A DNA stretch of 64,000 bases from Bradyrhizobium iriomotense. GTDB lineage: Bacteria; Pseudomonadota; Alphaproteobacteria; Rhizobiales; Xanthobacteraceae. The notes under the pieces were generated by a model, which made no database searches, was not told the origin of the DNA, and saw nothing but the letters and a program-made list of their open reading frames with translations. The stretch lies in NCBI RefSeq assembly GCF_018129405.1, contig NZ_JAFCLP010000008.1, forward strand, positions 62,001-126,000, written 5' to 3'. Both the position numbers and the translations under genes were made by a program. The number at the start of each line of letters is the position of its first letter. Positions within the stretch are counted from its first letter, which is position 1. Positions 33,033-42,655 of this stretch are shown here, in pieces.

Positions 33033-35015
33033 TCACGAAACAGTCGTATCGACCCGGGCACGCACGTTCTGAAGCTGGCCGCGCAGACAGGCGTTTTCGC
33101 GTTCGAGCGCCTGATTCCAGGCCAGCAGTCCGAAGCGCTTGGTATCCACCCGGGACCAGAAGGCTCCGGGCGCACGCCGCCAGAGCGGAAGCGTTGCGAT
33201 CGCGACCGCGCATTGGCCGCCCATGTCCATGACCTCGCCGAGCTCGACGAGGCCGAATGGAATCGGGGATTCAACCGAGCCGGCAAAATCCGCAGGGTTG
33301 CTGCGCGCGGCTTCCAGAGCCGTCTCGAAACCGATCCGGAAGAACGAACGTGCGCCCGTCTCGTCGTCGAATGTCAGGGCAATGCGAGCCGCATGAAAGG
33401 CCGCTGCAATGGTCTTGGTGGTCAGGATCGGGGAGAAAGAGCGCCAGTCCAGCTCGGCCGCGAGCGCGAACCATTTGAGGGCGTCATCCAGCGCACCCGA
33501 CAGCTCGCACAGGCAGCCCGCCAGAAACGCCAGCGAGATGCGCCAGCGCTGCACATGGGGGTTCGTCGTGTGCCGGGTGCTCTGGCAATAGCTCTCGATC
33601 CGCCGGATCAGTTCGCCGGTCTGCTGCGTCCGGCGGCGTTCGAGAATGCGATAGCCTGCAACGCAAAGGGCCGCGCCCCGGTCCGCCGAGTCCGGACGGG
33701 CATTGTCGGCAACCCAGCCGGCGAGCCGGCCGAGGACCGCCGCGTCGTCGAGGCGCTCACCGACCTGGACCAGTGTCCGGTACAGCCATGGATTGTCGTA
33801 GCATCCGCCGAAATCGAGCGCCGCCGCTCCGCTCGCGGACAGCGCGTCGGCGAACGCGGGGTGGCGGAATGAGTCGCGCAGCTCTTCGGCCCTGGCGAAG
33901 GGATTGGCGGAGGCAACAACCAGGATCCATTCTCCCTCGACATCGCTGTCGAGGGGCACGCGGGCCAGCCGGCGGGCGGCTTGCGGCCATTTGAAACCGC
34001 CCGGCGCCGTCTGCGTGTAGCGCGCTTCGATCACGAAATCCTCGACCAGCCCCTCGCGCAATTTTGCCCAATCGAAGACGTGGTGGTGATACGGATTGGG
34101 ATCGCTTCCGGTCTCGTCCGCCCATCGGTCCGGAACGCTGGCGACCAGACGCCCGTCCGGCTTCAGCACCCGTGCGAACTCCTTCGCCACGGCTGTCCAG
34201 TTCTCGACATGCTCGATCGTCTCCATCGAGACGATGAGATCGACCGATGCATCGGCAAGGTGCTGGAGGCGCGAGGCATCTGCTGTCTCGAAGCGCAGGC
34301 TTTGGCCGCCGTAATTCGCATGCGCATAGGCCACGGCCGCGGCATCGACATCGACGCCGATGATTTGCGATGCCTGGCTTGTCGCGGCGATCACCGCGGA
34401 GCCGTATCCAAGGCCGCACGCGCAATCGAGCACGGTGTCGCCGGGACGGACGAGCGAAGCGGCCAGCGCATAGCGAACGACATGCGCATCGGCACGCGAT
34501 CCGCTTTCGCGCAGCATGTCCATATGGAGATTGCGTTCGTCCAGCAAGGTCTTCACCGGCCATCGCGAGGCGGCCTCCGCCGGGATGCGCTGGTAGACGG
34601 CATGGCGCGGCAGCACATCATCCTGCATGCGCTCGTAGTCGGAGGCGGCGAGCGAGGCCGGATGGCGCCGCCATCCCCGCGCGAACAGCCGGTTCTCGAG
34701 CGGCGCACGAAGGCCGGCGATGCCGGGACCAATGAGAAACAGGCTTTGCAGCTGATCCTGCGCCGTGAGCGTATCGATCAGGAAAAGCGTCTCTTTCCCG
34801 GCGATTTCGACAACGGCGATGGGCTTGGATGGAACGCGCGCATCGCTGCCGCGCGCAATCCAGCGCGGATGCTCGAATGTCCCCTGACCGACGGCGTGGG
34901 CATCGCATCCCGTGAGGAGCAGCTCATGCAGCAGATTCGGATCGCGGGCATTCCATTGCACGATCCGGCACGGACCAAAGATGCGCGTGATCGCGGCAGC
35001 CGTTTCAATCGACAT
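33033..35015 (-). CDS. Large protein with central SAM-dependent methyltransferase domain
   Basis: The 660-residue protein has three parts. Residues 1-150 have no motif I recognise. Residues 180-340 form a class I methyltransferase: VLDCACGLGYGS (195-206) binds SAM, then IIGVDVDAAAV, VDLIVSMETIEHVENW and FARVLKPDGRLVASVPDR. The C-terminal 300 residues are helical, with features such as CVAGYRILERRR and LAFLAGCLCELSGALDDALKWFALAAEL that look repeat-like. There is no signal peptide. Methyltransferases of this type often modify surface glycans, but no glycan genes are adjacent. It is upstream of, and on the same strand as, the dioxygenase-like gene, 150 bases away. Confidence 0.75.
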   Translation of the reverse strand: MSIETAAAITRIFGPCRIVQWNARDPNLLHELLLTGCDAHAVGQGTFEHPRWIARGSDARVPSKPIAVVEIAGKETLFLIDTLTAQDQLQSLFLIGPGIAGLRAPLENRLFARGWRRHPASLAASDYERMQDDVLPRHAVYQRIPAEAASRWPVKTLLDERNLHMDMLRESGSRADAHVVRYALAASLVRPGDTVLDCACGLGYGSAVIAATSQASQIIGVDVDAAAVAYAHANYGGQSLRFETADASRLQHLADASVDLIVSMETIEHVENWTAVAKEFARVLKPDGRLVASVPDRWADETGSDPNPYHHHVFDWAKLREGLVEDFVIEARYTQTAPGGFKWPQAARRLARVPLDSDVEGEWILVVASANPFARAEELRDSFRHPAFADALSASGAAALDFGGCYDNPWLYRTLVQVGERLDDAAVLGRLAGWVADNARPDSADRGAALCVAGYRILERRRTQQTGELIRRIESYCQSTRHTTNPHVQRWRISLAFLAGCLCELSGALDDALKWFALAAELDWRSFSPILTTKTIAAAFHAARIALTFDDETGARSFFRIGFETALEAARSNPADFAGSVESPIPFGLVELGEVMDMGGQCAVAIATLPLWRRAPGAFWSRVDTKRFGLLAWNQALERENACLRGQLQNVRARVDTTVS

Positions 35016-35110
35016 CCGACCTGACCGAACGAGAACGGGACAGATTGCTCCCTGGATTGAACGTCCTCGCGCGCGAAATCAGGCGAAATTAGCCGCTGCG
35101 CTTCTTGGCA

Positions 35111-36349
35111 TCATGGAGCGATTGCTCGCTGCGCGATCCTGATCCCGTGGCTGATGCGGTCGCTCGGGTGCAGCACGACGCGGTCGCCTGCGGCTAGTCC
35201 CGCGACAACTTCGGCGGTGCGACTGTTGCGGTGGCCGATCTGGACCGGAACTGTCCTGGCGCGGTCGTTCTCGTCGACAAAGACGGCCCACTGACCGCCT
35301 TGCCGGAACAAGGCGCTGACCGGCACGGTGAGCGCGTCGGGAGCGCTCCAGGTGGTGACGTGGACGATGACGCGATAGTCGTGTCCGAGCGTCACCCACT
35401 TCTCAGGCGGGTCGGTGAAATCGATGGTCACGCGGACGCGCTGCTCCTCGATGCCGAGCGCGGAGACTTTCAGGAAGCCGGCCGGGTCGACCCGGACCAC
35501 CTTTCCCGCGATGGGCTGACCGCCCCAGCCGTCGATCCGCACCGGCGCGCCGACCTTGATCTGGACCGCGTCGGTCGAGAGCAGGTCGGCCACGACCTCG
35601 AGATCGAGCGGGTTGCCGATATCGACCAGCGGCGTCCCGGGCAGAACCGTCGTCTCGCTGTCCTGGATGATCTTCAGCACCCGTCCGCTTGCCGGCGCCA
35701 GCACCCGGACGCAGCAGGTCGGCTCCGCCGACGGGACGGCGCTCGCGGGGTTCATCAGCCGCGCCACCAGGCTGGTCCGCACCGCGCGGCGCATTTCGAC
35801 CTGGGCCTTGGCACTCTTCAAGGCGGCCTCATTGGTGGCCACCTCGAATTTCGCCTTGTCGTGGGCCTGGGCCGAGGTGGATTGCGTCCGCAGCAGCGTC
35901 TGCGCCCGCTGGAACTCGGTCCGCGAAAAGTCGAGCGCGGCTTCGATCCGCTGCACTTCCGCCTCCTGCTGCTGGATGGCGGCGTCTGCGGCCAAAACCT
36001 CGGCCTGCAGCTGGTCGTGCGAGCGCGCATCGATGAAGCCGGGCAGCGCCGGCTGCATCAGCGCGACGGTCTGGCTGGCGGCAACCTCGTCGCCGACGTG
36101 GAGCGAGGGCCCCTGCTCGCCGAGCGGATGCGAAATCCTCAGCACCTTCCCTGCGATCGGCGCCGAGACGGTGTAGACGTGGCGCACGCGAGTCTTGCCG
36201 TCGTCGTCCGCCGTGACCTCGATGGGTCCTTTCGCGACGGTCGCGAGATCGACCAGAACCGGCCGCGGCCAGGCGAACCAGACCAGCCCTGCCACGATCG
36301 CGCCCAGAAGCGCGGCGCCGATGATACGTTTGGTCCAGTTCGCGGGCAT
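35111..36349 (-). CDS. HlyD/MacA-type efflux periplasmic adaptor
   Basis: This is a 412-residue membrane-fusion protein. An N-terminal membrane anchor (IIGAALLGAIVAGLVWFAW) is followed by a split lipoyl domain (VYTVSAPIAGKVLRI and later CVRVLAPASGRVLKI), a coiled-coil hairpin (about residues 110-200, rich in QQQEAEVQRIEAALDFSR) and a beta-barrel domain. It should bridge the inner-membrane ABC transporter encoded just upstream to an outer-membrane channel; no TolC-like gene is in the window. It is the last gene of a five-gene minus-strand operon, two bases after the permease stop. Substrates of such systems include lipids, peptides and macrolides; here it is unknown. Confidence 0.92.
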   Translation of the reverse strand: MPANWTKRIIGAALLGAIVAGLVWFAWPRPVLVDLATVAKGPIEVTADDDGKTRVRHVYTVSAPIAGKVLRISHPLGEQGPSLHVGDEVAASQTVALMQPALPGFIDARSHDQLQAEVLAADAAIQQQEAEVQRIEAALDFSRTEFQRAQTLLRTQSTSAQAHDKAKFEVATNEAALKSAKAQVEMRRAVRTSLVARLMNPASAVPSAEPTCCVRVLAPASGRVLKIIQDSETTVLPGTPLVDIGNPLDLEVVADLLSTDAVQIKVGAPVRIDGWGGQPIAGKVVRVDPAGFLKVSALGIEEQRVRVTIDFTDPPEKWVTLGHDYRVIVHVTTWSAPDALTVPVSALFRQGGQWAVFVDENDRARTVPVQIGHRNSRTAEVVAGLAAGDRVVLHPSDRISHGIRIAQRAIAP

Positions 36350-36351
36350 GG

Positions 36352-38715
<2,364 letters not shown>

Positions 38716-38719
38716 GTCG

Positions 38720-39427
38720 TCACCAGGTGAGCTCGGCGGCTTCCCGCCGGGCCTCGTTGGTCCGGATGCGGGAGATGCGGCCGTCGGCGAAGAACAGCAC
38801 CCGGTCGGCGACCTCCTGGATGCTGGCGTTGTGGGTGATGATGACCGTGGTGGTCCCGAGCTGCCGGTTGACGCCGAGCAGCGCCTCGATGACGCGGATG
38901 CCGGTCTTCGAATCCAGCGCCCCGGTCGGCTCGTCGCAGAGCAGCACCGCCGGGCGCTTCGCGATCGCGCGGGCGATGGCGACGCGCTGCTGCTCGCCGC
39001 CGGAGAGCTGGGCGGGAAAGTGATGCATCCGCTCCTCGAGCCCCACCAGCGCGAGGGCGTCGGCGGGCCGCATCGGGTTCCTGGCGACCTCGGTGACCAG
39101 CGCGACGTTTTCGAAAGCCGTGAGGCTCGGCACCAGATTGTAGAACTGGAAGACGAAGCCGACATGGTCGCGGCGATACTTCGTCAGCTCGCGGTCCTCG
39201 AGATCGGTCAGATCCAGATCGCGGAAGAACAGCCGACCGCTGGTCGGCCGGTCGAGACCGCCCATGATGTTGAGCAACGTGGTCTTGCCGCTGCCGGAAG
39301 GGCCGAGCAGCACGACCACTTCCTTCTCGGCGATGTCGAGGTCGACGTCGTTGAGGGCATGCACCATCACCTCGCCGGAGACGTAGGTCTTGGTCAGCGC
39401 CTTTGCGGTGAAGACGGGCACGCTCAT
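38720..39427 (-). CDS. MacB/LolD-type ABC transporter ATP-binding protein
   Basis: The 235-residue ATPase has Walker A GPSGSGKT at 42-49, signature LSGGE at 141-145, Walker B VLLCDEP at 161-167 and the HN switch (ITHN). The sequence around [18 protein letters not shown] is characteristic of the MacB/LolD/FtsE group that powers FtsX-type permeases. The ATG at 39427 has AAAGGA upstream; the long open frame running to 40210 is a shadow of the methyltransferase gene. It is the third gene of the operon and precedes its permease with a four-base gap. Confidence 0.95.
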   Translation of the reverse strand: MSVPVFTAKALTKTYVSGEVMVHALNDVDLDIAEKEVVVLLGPSGSGKTTLLNIMGGLDRPTSGRLFFRDLDLTDLEDRELTKYRRDHVGFVFQFYNLVPSLTAFENVALVTEVARNPMRPADALALVGLEERMHHFPAQLSGGEQQRVAIARAIAKRPAVLLCDEPTGALDSKTGIRVIEALLGVNRQLGTTTVIITHNASIQEVADRVLFFADGRISRIRTNEARREAAELTW

Positions 39428-39477
39428 CGACGTCCTTTCAAGCCAGTGCCGTTCGCCGGCATCTCCTCGCGCGAAGG

Positions 39478-40152
39478 TCAGCCGTGACGATAGCCGCCGG
39501 AAGAGTCCTGACCGGGTCGCCGGTTGAGATGGGGAAAGAATGCCGGCACCTGCGCAGCGTACCGCGCATAAGCCTCGCCGAACTCGGTTCGGGCCTCGCG
39601 CTCCTCGTCCCTGGCAAGCTTCACGTACATGACGGTCAGCACCGGAAACATCGCCAGCGTCAGAATCGTCGGCCACTGCAACAGGAAGCCGAACATCACC
39701 AGCACGAAGCCGACATATTGCGGATGCCGGACGTAGTTGTAGGGGCCGGTGGTGGCCAGGCTGCGGGTCTGCTGCGCCTCGTACAGCACCCTCCAGGCGA
39801 CCGAGATCAGGATGAAGCCGGCGGCGATGAAGACGTAGCTGAGAACGTGGAAGGGTCCGGCGTGCGGATTGGTCTTCCAGCCGAACATCATCTCGAGCAG
39901 GTGGCCGGCGTCGTGGGAGAACCAGTCGACGTTCGGGTAGCGCGACTGCAGCCAGCCCGAAAGGAAATAGATGGTGAGCGGAAAGCCGTACATCTCCACG
40001 AACAGCGCCACCAGGAACGCGCTGAAGGCGCCGAAGGAGCGCCAGTCGCGAGAGGTCTGCGGCTTGAAGAAGCTGTAGGCAAACAGGATGAACACCGCCG
40101 AGTTGACGATGACGAGGCTCCAGAGACCGTAGGCGGGCGCGGCGTCGTGCAT
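39478..40152 (-). CDS. Isoprenylcysteine carboxyl methyltransferase family membrane protein
   Basis: The 224-residue integral membrane protein has five or six helices. Its C-terminal half carries the ICMT/PEMT signature [22 protein letters not shown] followed by a late [27 protein letters not shown] (pieces RDEEREA and [13 protein letters not shown]). Bacterial members methylate lipids or small molecules, not prenylated proteins, and their substrates are mostly unknown. The start ATG at 40152 overlaps the stop of the DUF2933 gene by one base. It is the second gene of the operon. ICMT-like proteins are frequent neighbours of metal-resistance and envelope-stress genes. Confidence 0.88.
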   Translation of the reverse strand: MHDAAPAYGLWSLVIVNSAVFILFAYSFFKPQTSRDWRSFGAFSAFLVALFVEMYGFPLTIYFLSGWLQSRYPNVDWFSHDAGHLLEMMFGWKTNPHAGPFHVLSYVFIAAGFILISVAWRVLYEAQQTRSLATTGPYNYVRHPQYVGFVLVMFGFLLQWPTILTLAMFPVLTVMYVKLARDEEREARTEFGEAYARYAAQVPAFFPHLNRRPGQDSSGGYRHG

Positions 40153-40406
40153 CACGCGCTCCTCGAATCGTTCGGCCGGCTGCCGCCGTGATGATGACCA
40201 TGTCCGCCATGCATGAAGAAATGCATCAGCGGACAGGCGAGGAGCGGGAGCCAGACCAGGAGCCCGAGCACGTGGGCCCTGTGCTCGGTGAACAGCAGCG
40301 CAGCGGCGATGGCCAGAAATCCGATCAGGACGAGGCCCGCCCTGGTCTTGGTGGAGATGCTCCCTTGCGGGCGCTCTCGAAGCCCGGAATGGTCCTGCAC
40401 CGTCAT
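40152..40406 (-). CDS. DUF2933 domain small membrane protein
   Basis: The 84-residue protein has two membrane segments ([17 protein letters not shown] and [19 protein letters not shown]) and a His/Gly-rich tail, [12 protein letters not shown], which could bind metal ions. This is the DUF2933 pattern, typically seen next to copper or heavy-metal handling genes. AGGAG lies eight bases upstream of the ATG. It is the first gene of the operon, and its promoter region carries a TTGA-N6-TCAA palindrome and a -10-like hexamer. Confidence 0.87.
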   Translation of the reverse strand: MTVQDHSGLRERPQGSISTKTRAGLVLIGFLAIAAALLFTEHRAHVLGLLVWLPLLACPLMHFFMHGGHGHHHGGSRPNDSRSA

Positions 40407-40429
40407 GAGACGCTCCTGCAGCTATCGAG

Positions 40430-40470
40430 AGCATAGCGGCGCGGTCGTCATCATAGTTGATTCACGTCAA
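40430..40470 (-). promoter_or_regulatory. FixK/FNR-type box and -10 of the DUF2933 operon
   Basis: TTGATTCACGTCAA at 40457-40470 is a TTGA-N6-TCAA palindrome, the FNR/FixK-family target shape. On the minus strand its end is followed after 21 bases by TATGCT (40435-40430), a 4/6 match to the sigma-70 -10. That is the spacing of a class II FNR-type promoter, with the box centred near -41. The start codon is 23 bases further on. Confidence 0.6.
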
Positions 40471-40486
40471 GGTCCCGGCAGAGTCC

Positions 40487-41128
40487 TCACTTGCCTTGCA
40501 TCGGCATGGCGCCCATTCGGCCACCTTGCATCATCGGCATCATGCCCATCTGCGGCGCGAGTAATTCGTCGGCGGTCTTTTTCTGCTCGTCGGAAAGGAT
40601 GCCGACGAGGTTTGTGAGTGCGGACCTCGTCGCGCGGGTGGTCTCCAGTCGGGCCGACAGCCATTTCTCCTGCGAGGTCAGCCGATCCACCAAGCTCTCG
40701 GATCCGGAACCGGCCATCGACCTGCGGAGCTCTCCGAGGGCCTTGGCGTTCGCGCGCAACACGTCGGCGAAGGCATTCCAGGTCGGTACCTGAGCGTCCG
40801 TGATCTTGAGTTCGACCCGCAGAAACGCGATCCGCCCTTCGACACGGTCGATCGTTTCCATTCCGCTCATGCAGTCACCGCCGGACTGACGCATCATGTC
40901 CATCATCCGCATCATGTCGGGCATCGGCATGTTGCCGCCCGTCATGTTCATCATGTCGCCGCCCATCTTGCCCTGGGATGGGGCGGTGCTGCGCGGCGTG
41001 GCCGGATTGGCCGCAGGAGCGTCCTTCTGATCCGGATGATGGCCCTGGTGCTCGGCAGGCGATTGCGCGAGCAAGGGGTTACCGAGGACCGTGAGCAGCA
41101 GGGCTGCCGCAAGCGCCGGGCGTCGCAT
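40487..41128 (-). CDS. Met-rich periplasmic Spy/CpxP-like protein
   Basis: From the ATG at 41128 (AGGAG upstream) the protein has 213 residues and a signal peptide ending PLLA-QS. A His/Met-rich linker follows (EHQGHHPDQ, then GGDMMNMTGGNMPMPDMMRM), then an LTxxQ-type helical region (LKITDAQVPTWNAFADVLR and LVGILSDEQKKTADELL) and a Met-rich tail (MGMMPMMQGGRMGAMPMQ). Spy/CpxP proteins are periplasmic chaperones or stress sensors; the Met clusters suggest Cu(I) binding, which is inference. It precedes the DUF2933 operon on the same strand by 80 bases but has its own FixK/FNR-type promoter. Confidence 0.82.
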   Translation of the reverse strand: MRRPALAAALLLTVLGNPLLAQSPAEHQGHHPDQKDAPAANPATPRSTAPSQGKMGGDMMNMTGGNMPMPDMMRMMDMMRQSGGDCMSGMETIDRVEGRIAFLRVELKITDAQVPTWNAFADVLRANAKALGELRRSMAGSGSESLVDRLTSQEKWLSARLETTRATRSALTNLVGILSDEQKKTADELLAPQMGMMPMMQGGRMGAMPMQGK

Positions 41129-41160
41129 CTTGGTTCTCCTGAGATTCCGCATCTGGATCC

Positions 41161-41202
41161 ATAATGACGACCGCCCTCCGCAAGCGAGTTGACCGAGGTC
41201 AA
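41161..41202 (-). promoter_or_regulatory. FixK/FNR-type box and -10 of the Spy-like gene
   Basis: TTGACCGAGGTCAA at 41189-41202 is a near-perfect palindrome (TTGACC-NN-GGTCAA). On the minus strand CATTAT (41166-41161) starts 22 bases after the box, a 4/6 match to the -10 consensus, and the start codon lies 32 bases beyond it. The arrangement matches the one at 40430-40470 within one base. Confidence 0.6.
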
Positions 41203-41420
41203 AGAAAACCGCGGTCACGGAGCATCGCGAAAGTTCGTCGCTTGAGGCCGGTCCGCGGAGGCAAGGAGGAGATGCGGCAGTTCGGCAAGGCCGAGACCCG
41301 CAGGACGCCTTATGGCCGTGCCGAGTGGACCGCCATTCCTCTGTCTTGATCCTCCCGGCCAAATAGACGACCATCCGCGCCTCTACCGCTCACAACAAGA
41401 ATGGGCGAGGAAACGCAGCA

Positions 41421-42590
41421 ATGAACGCAGCTTCCGGATTTGGCCTGGTCGAACGTGCCCGCGCGCTCGCGCCGCTGATCGCTGGCGAAGCCGACGAGAT
41501 CGAACGGACGCGGCGGCTGACGCCGGCCGTGGTCTCCGCCCTGATCGAGAACGGGTTTTATCGCGCGCTGCTGCCGCAGAGCCTCGGCGGCAGCGAGGCC
41601 GCGCCGGAGGCCTTCATGCAGATGCTGGAAGAGATTGCCAAGGCGGATGCGTCGACCGCCTGGTGCCTCGGCCAATGCAGCGTCTGCGCGATGATCGCGG
41701 CCTGGCTCGATCACGACACCGCGCATGAGATCTTCAACACCGCGCCCGGCGTCCTCGCCTGGGGCGCGATCGCGCATGAGGCGCGCGCGGTCGAGGGCGG
41801 CTATCGCGTCACGGCGCGCTGGGATTTTGCTTCGGGCTCGCGGCAGGCGAGCTGGCTGGGAGCGCATGTCCGCATCGTCAATGGTGACGGTGTGCCGCGC
41901 AAAAATGCCGACGGCTCGCCGGAGGTGCGCACCATCCTGTTTCCGGTCGCGCGCGCGACGTTGCACGACGTCTGGCAGGCAATCGGGCTCGCCGGCACCG
42001 GCACGGACTCATACGAAGTGACGGACCTGTTCATCCCCGAGCGCTTCACGGCGTTCCGCGACGTATCGCCCGCGCTGCGCGAGACGGGGCCGCTCTACAA
42101 GATCGGCACCGGCTCGACATTCAGCCTCGGCTTCGCCGCGGTCTCGCTCGGCGTCGCGCGTGCCACGCTGGATGCCGCCATCGCGCTCGCGCGCGCAAAG
42201 CATCAGTCGCTGGCGGCCGGCGCCATGCGCGACAACGCGGCGGTCCAGGGACTGATCGGCCGCACCGAGGGCGATTTGCGGGCCGCGCGCGCCTATCTCT
42301 ATGCCACGGCGAATGCAATGTGGCGCGACCTAGTCGCGACCGGCGAATTCAGCGCGGCGCATCGCAGCGCGGTCCGGCTGGCGGCGACCTGGACCATCCA
42401 TCAGTCGGCAAAGGTGGTCGACACCGCCTATCACATGGCCGGCGCCACCGCGGTGTTCCGCAGCCAGCCGTTCGAGCGGCGGTTTCGCGACATGCACGCG
42501 ATCGCGCAGCAGATCCAGGCGCGGGATACGCACTACGAGGATGTGGGAAAGGCGATTTTGGCGGGGGCTGAACGGCAAGCGGCTCACTGA
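41421..42590 (+). CDS. Acyl-CoA dehydrogenase family protein (possible group D flavin monooxygenase)
   Basis: The 389-residue protein has the acyl-CoA dehydrogenase fold: an N-terminal helical part (VERARALAPLIAGEADEIERTRRL), a middle beta domain (VTARWDFASGSRQASWLGAHV) and a C-terminal helical part ending with AVFRSQPFERRFRDMHAIAQQIQARD. The W-x-F-x-S-G and the RDMHA...Q pattern are those of the HpaB-like/HsaA/DszC branch, which are FMNH2- or FADH2-dependent monooxygenases, rather than true dehydrogenases. No flavin reductase gene is adjacent. The ATG at 41421 starts the first conserved helix. The substrate is unknown. Confidence 0.8.
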   Translation: MNAASGFGLVERARALAPLIAGEADEIERTRRLTPAVVSALIENGFYRALLPQSLGGSEAAPEAFMQMLEEIAKADASTAWCLGQCSVCAMIAAWLDHDTAHEIFNTAPGVLAWGAIAHEARAVEGGYRVTARWDFASGSRQASWLGAHVRIVNGDGVPRKNADGSPEVRTILFPVARATLHDVWQAIGLAGTGTDSYEVTDLFIPERFTAFRDVSPALRETGPLYKIGTGSTFSLGFAAVSLGVARATLDAAIALARAKHQSLAAGAMRDNAAVQGLIGRTEGDLRAARAYLYATANAMWRDLVATGEFSAAHRSAVRLAATWTIHQSAKVVDTAYHMAGATAVFRSQPFERRFRDMHAIAQQIQARDTHYEDVGKAILAGAERQAAH

Positions 42591-42594
42591 ACCT

Positions 42595-42620
42595 CTCCCC
42601 GCAAGAACGGGGCGAGGGAG
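42595..42620. repeat. Hairpin repeat CCCCGC-AAGA-ACGGGG
   Basis: The sequence CTCTCCCCGCAAGAACGGGG followed by CGAGGG is a near-copy of the hairpin at 172-212 and lies between convergent genes, just after the stop at 42590. Confidence 0.55.
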
Positions 42621-42655
42621 TGAGAGAGCGGCGCGTCCCTTACGTCAGTATCGGC

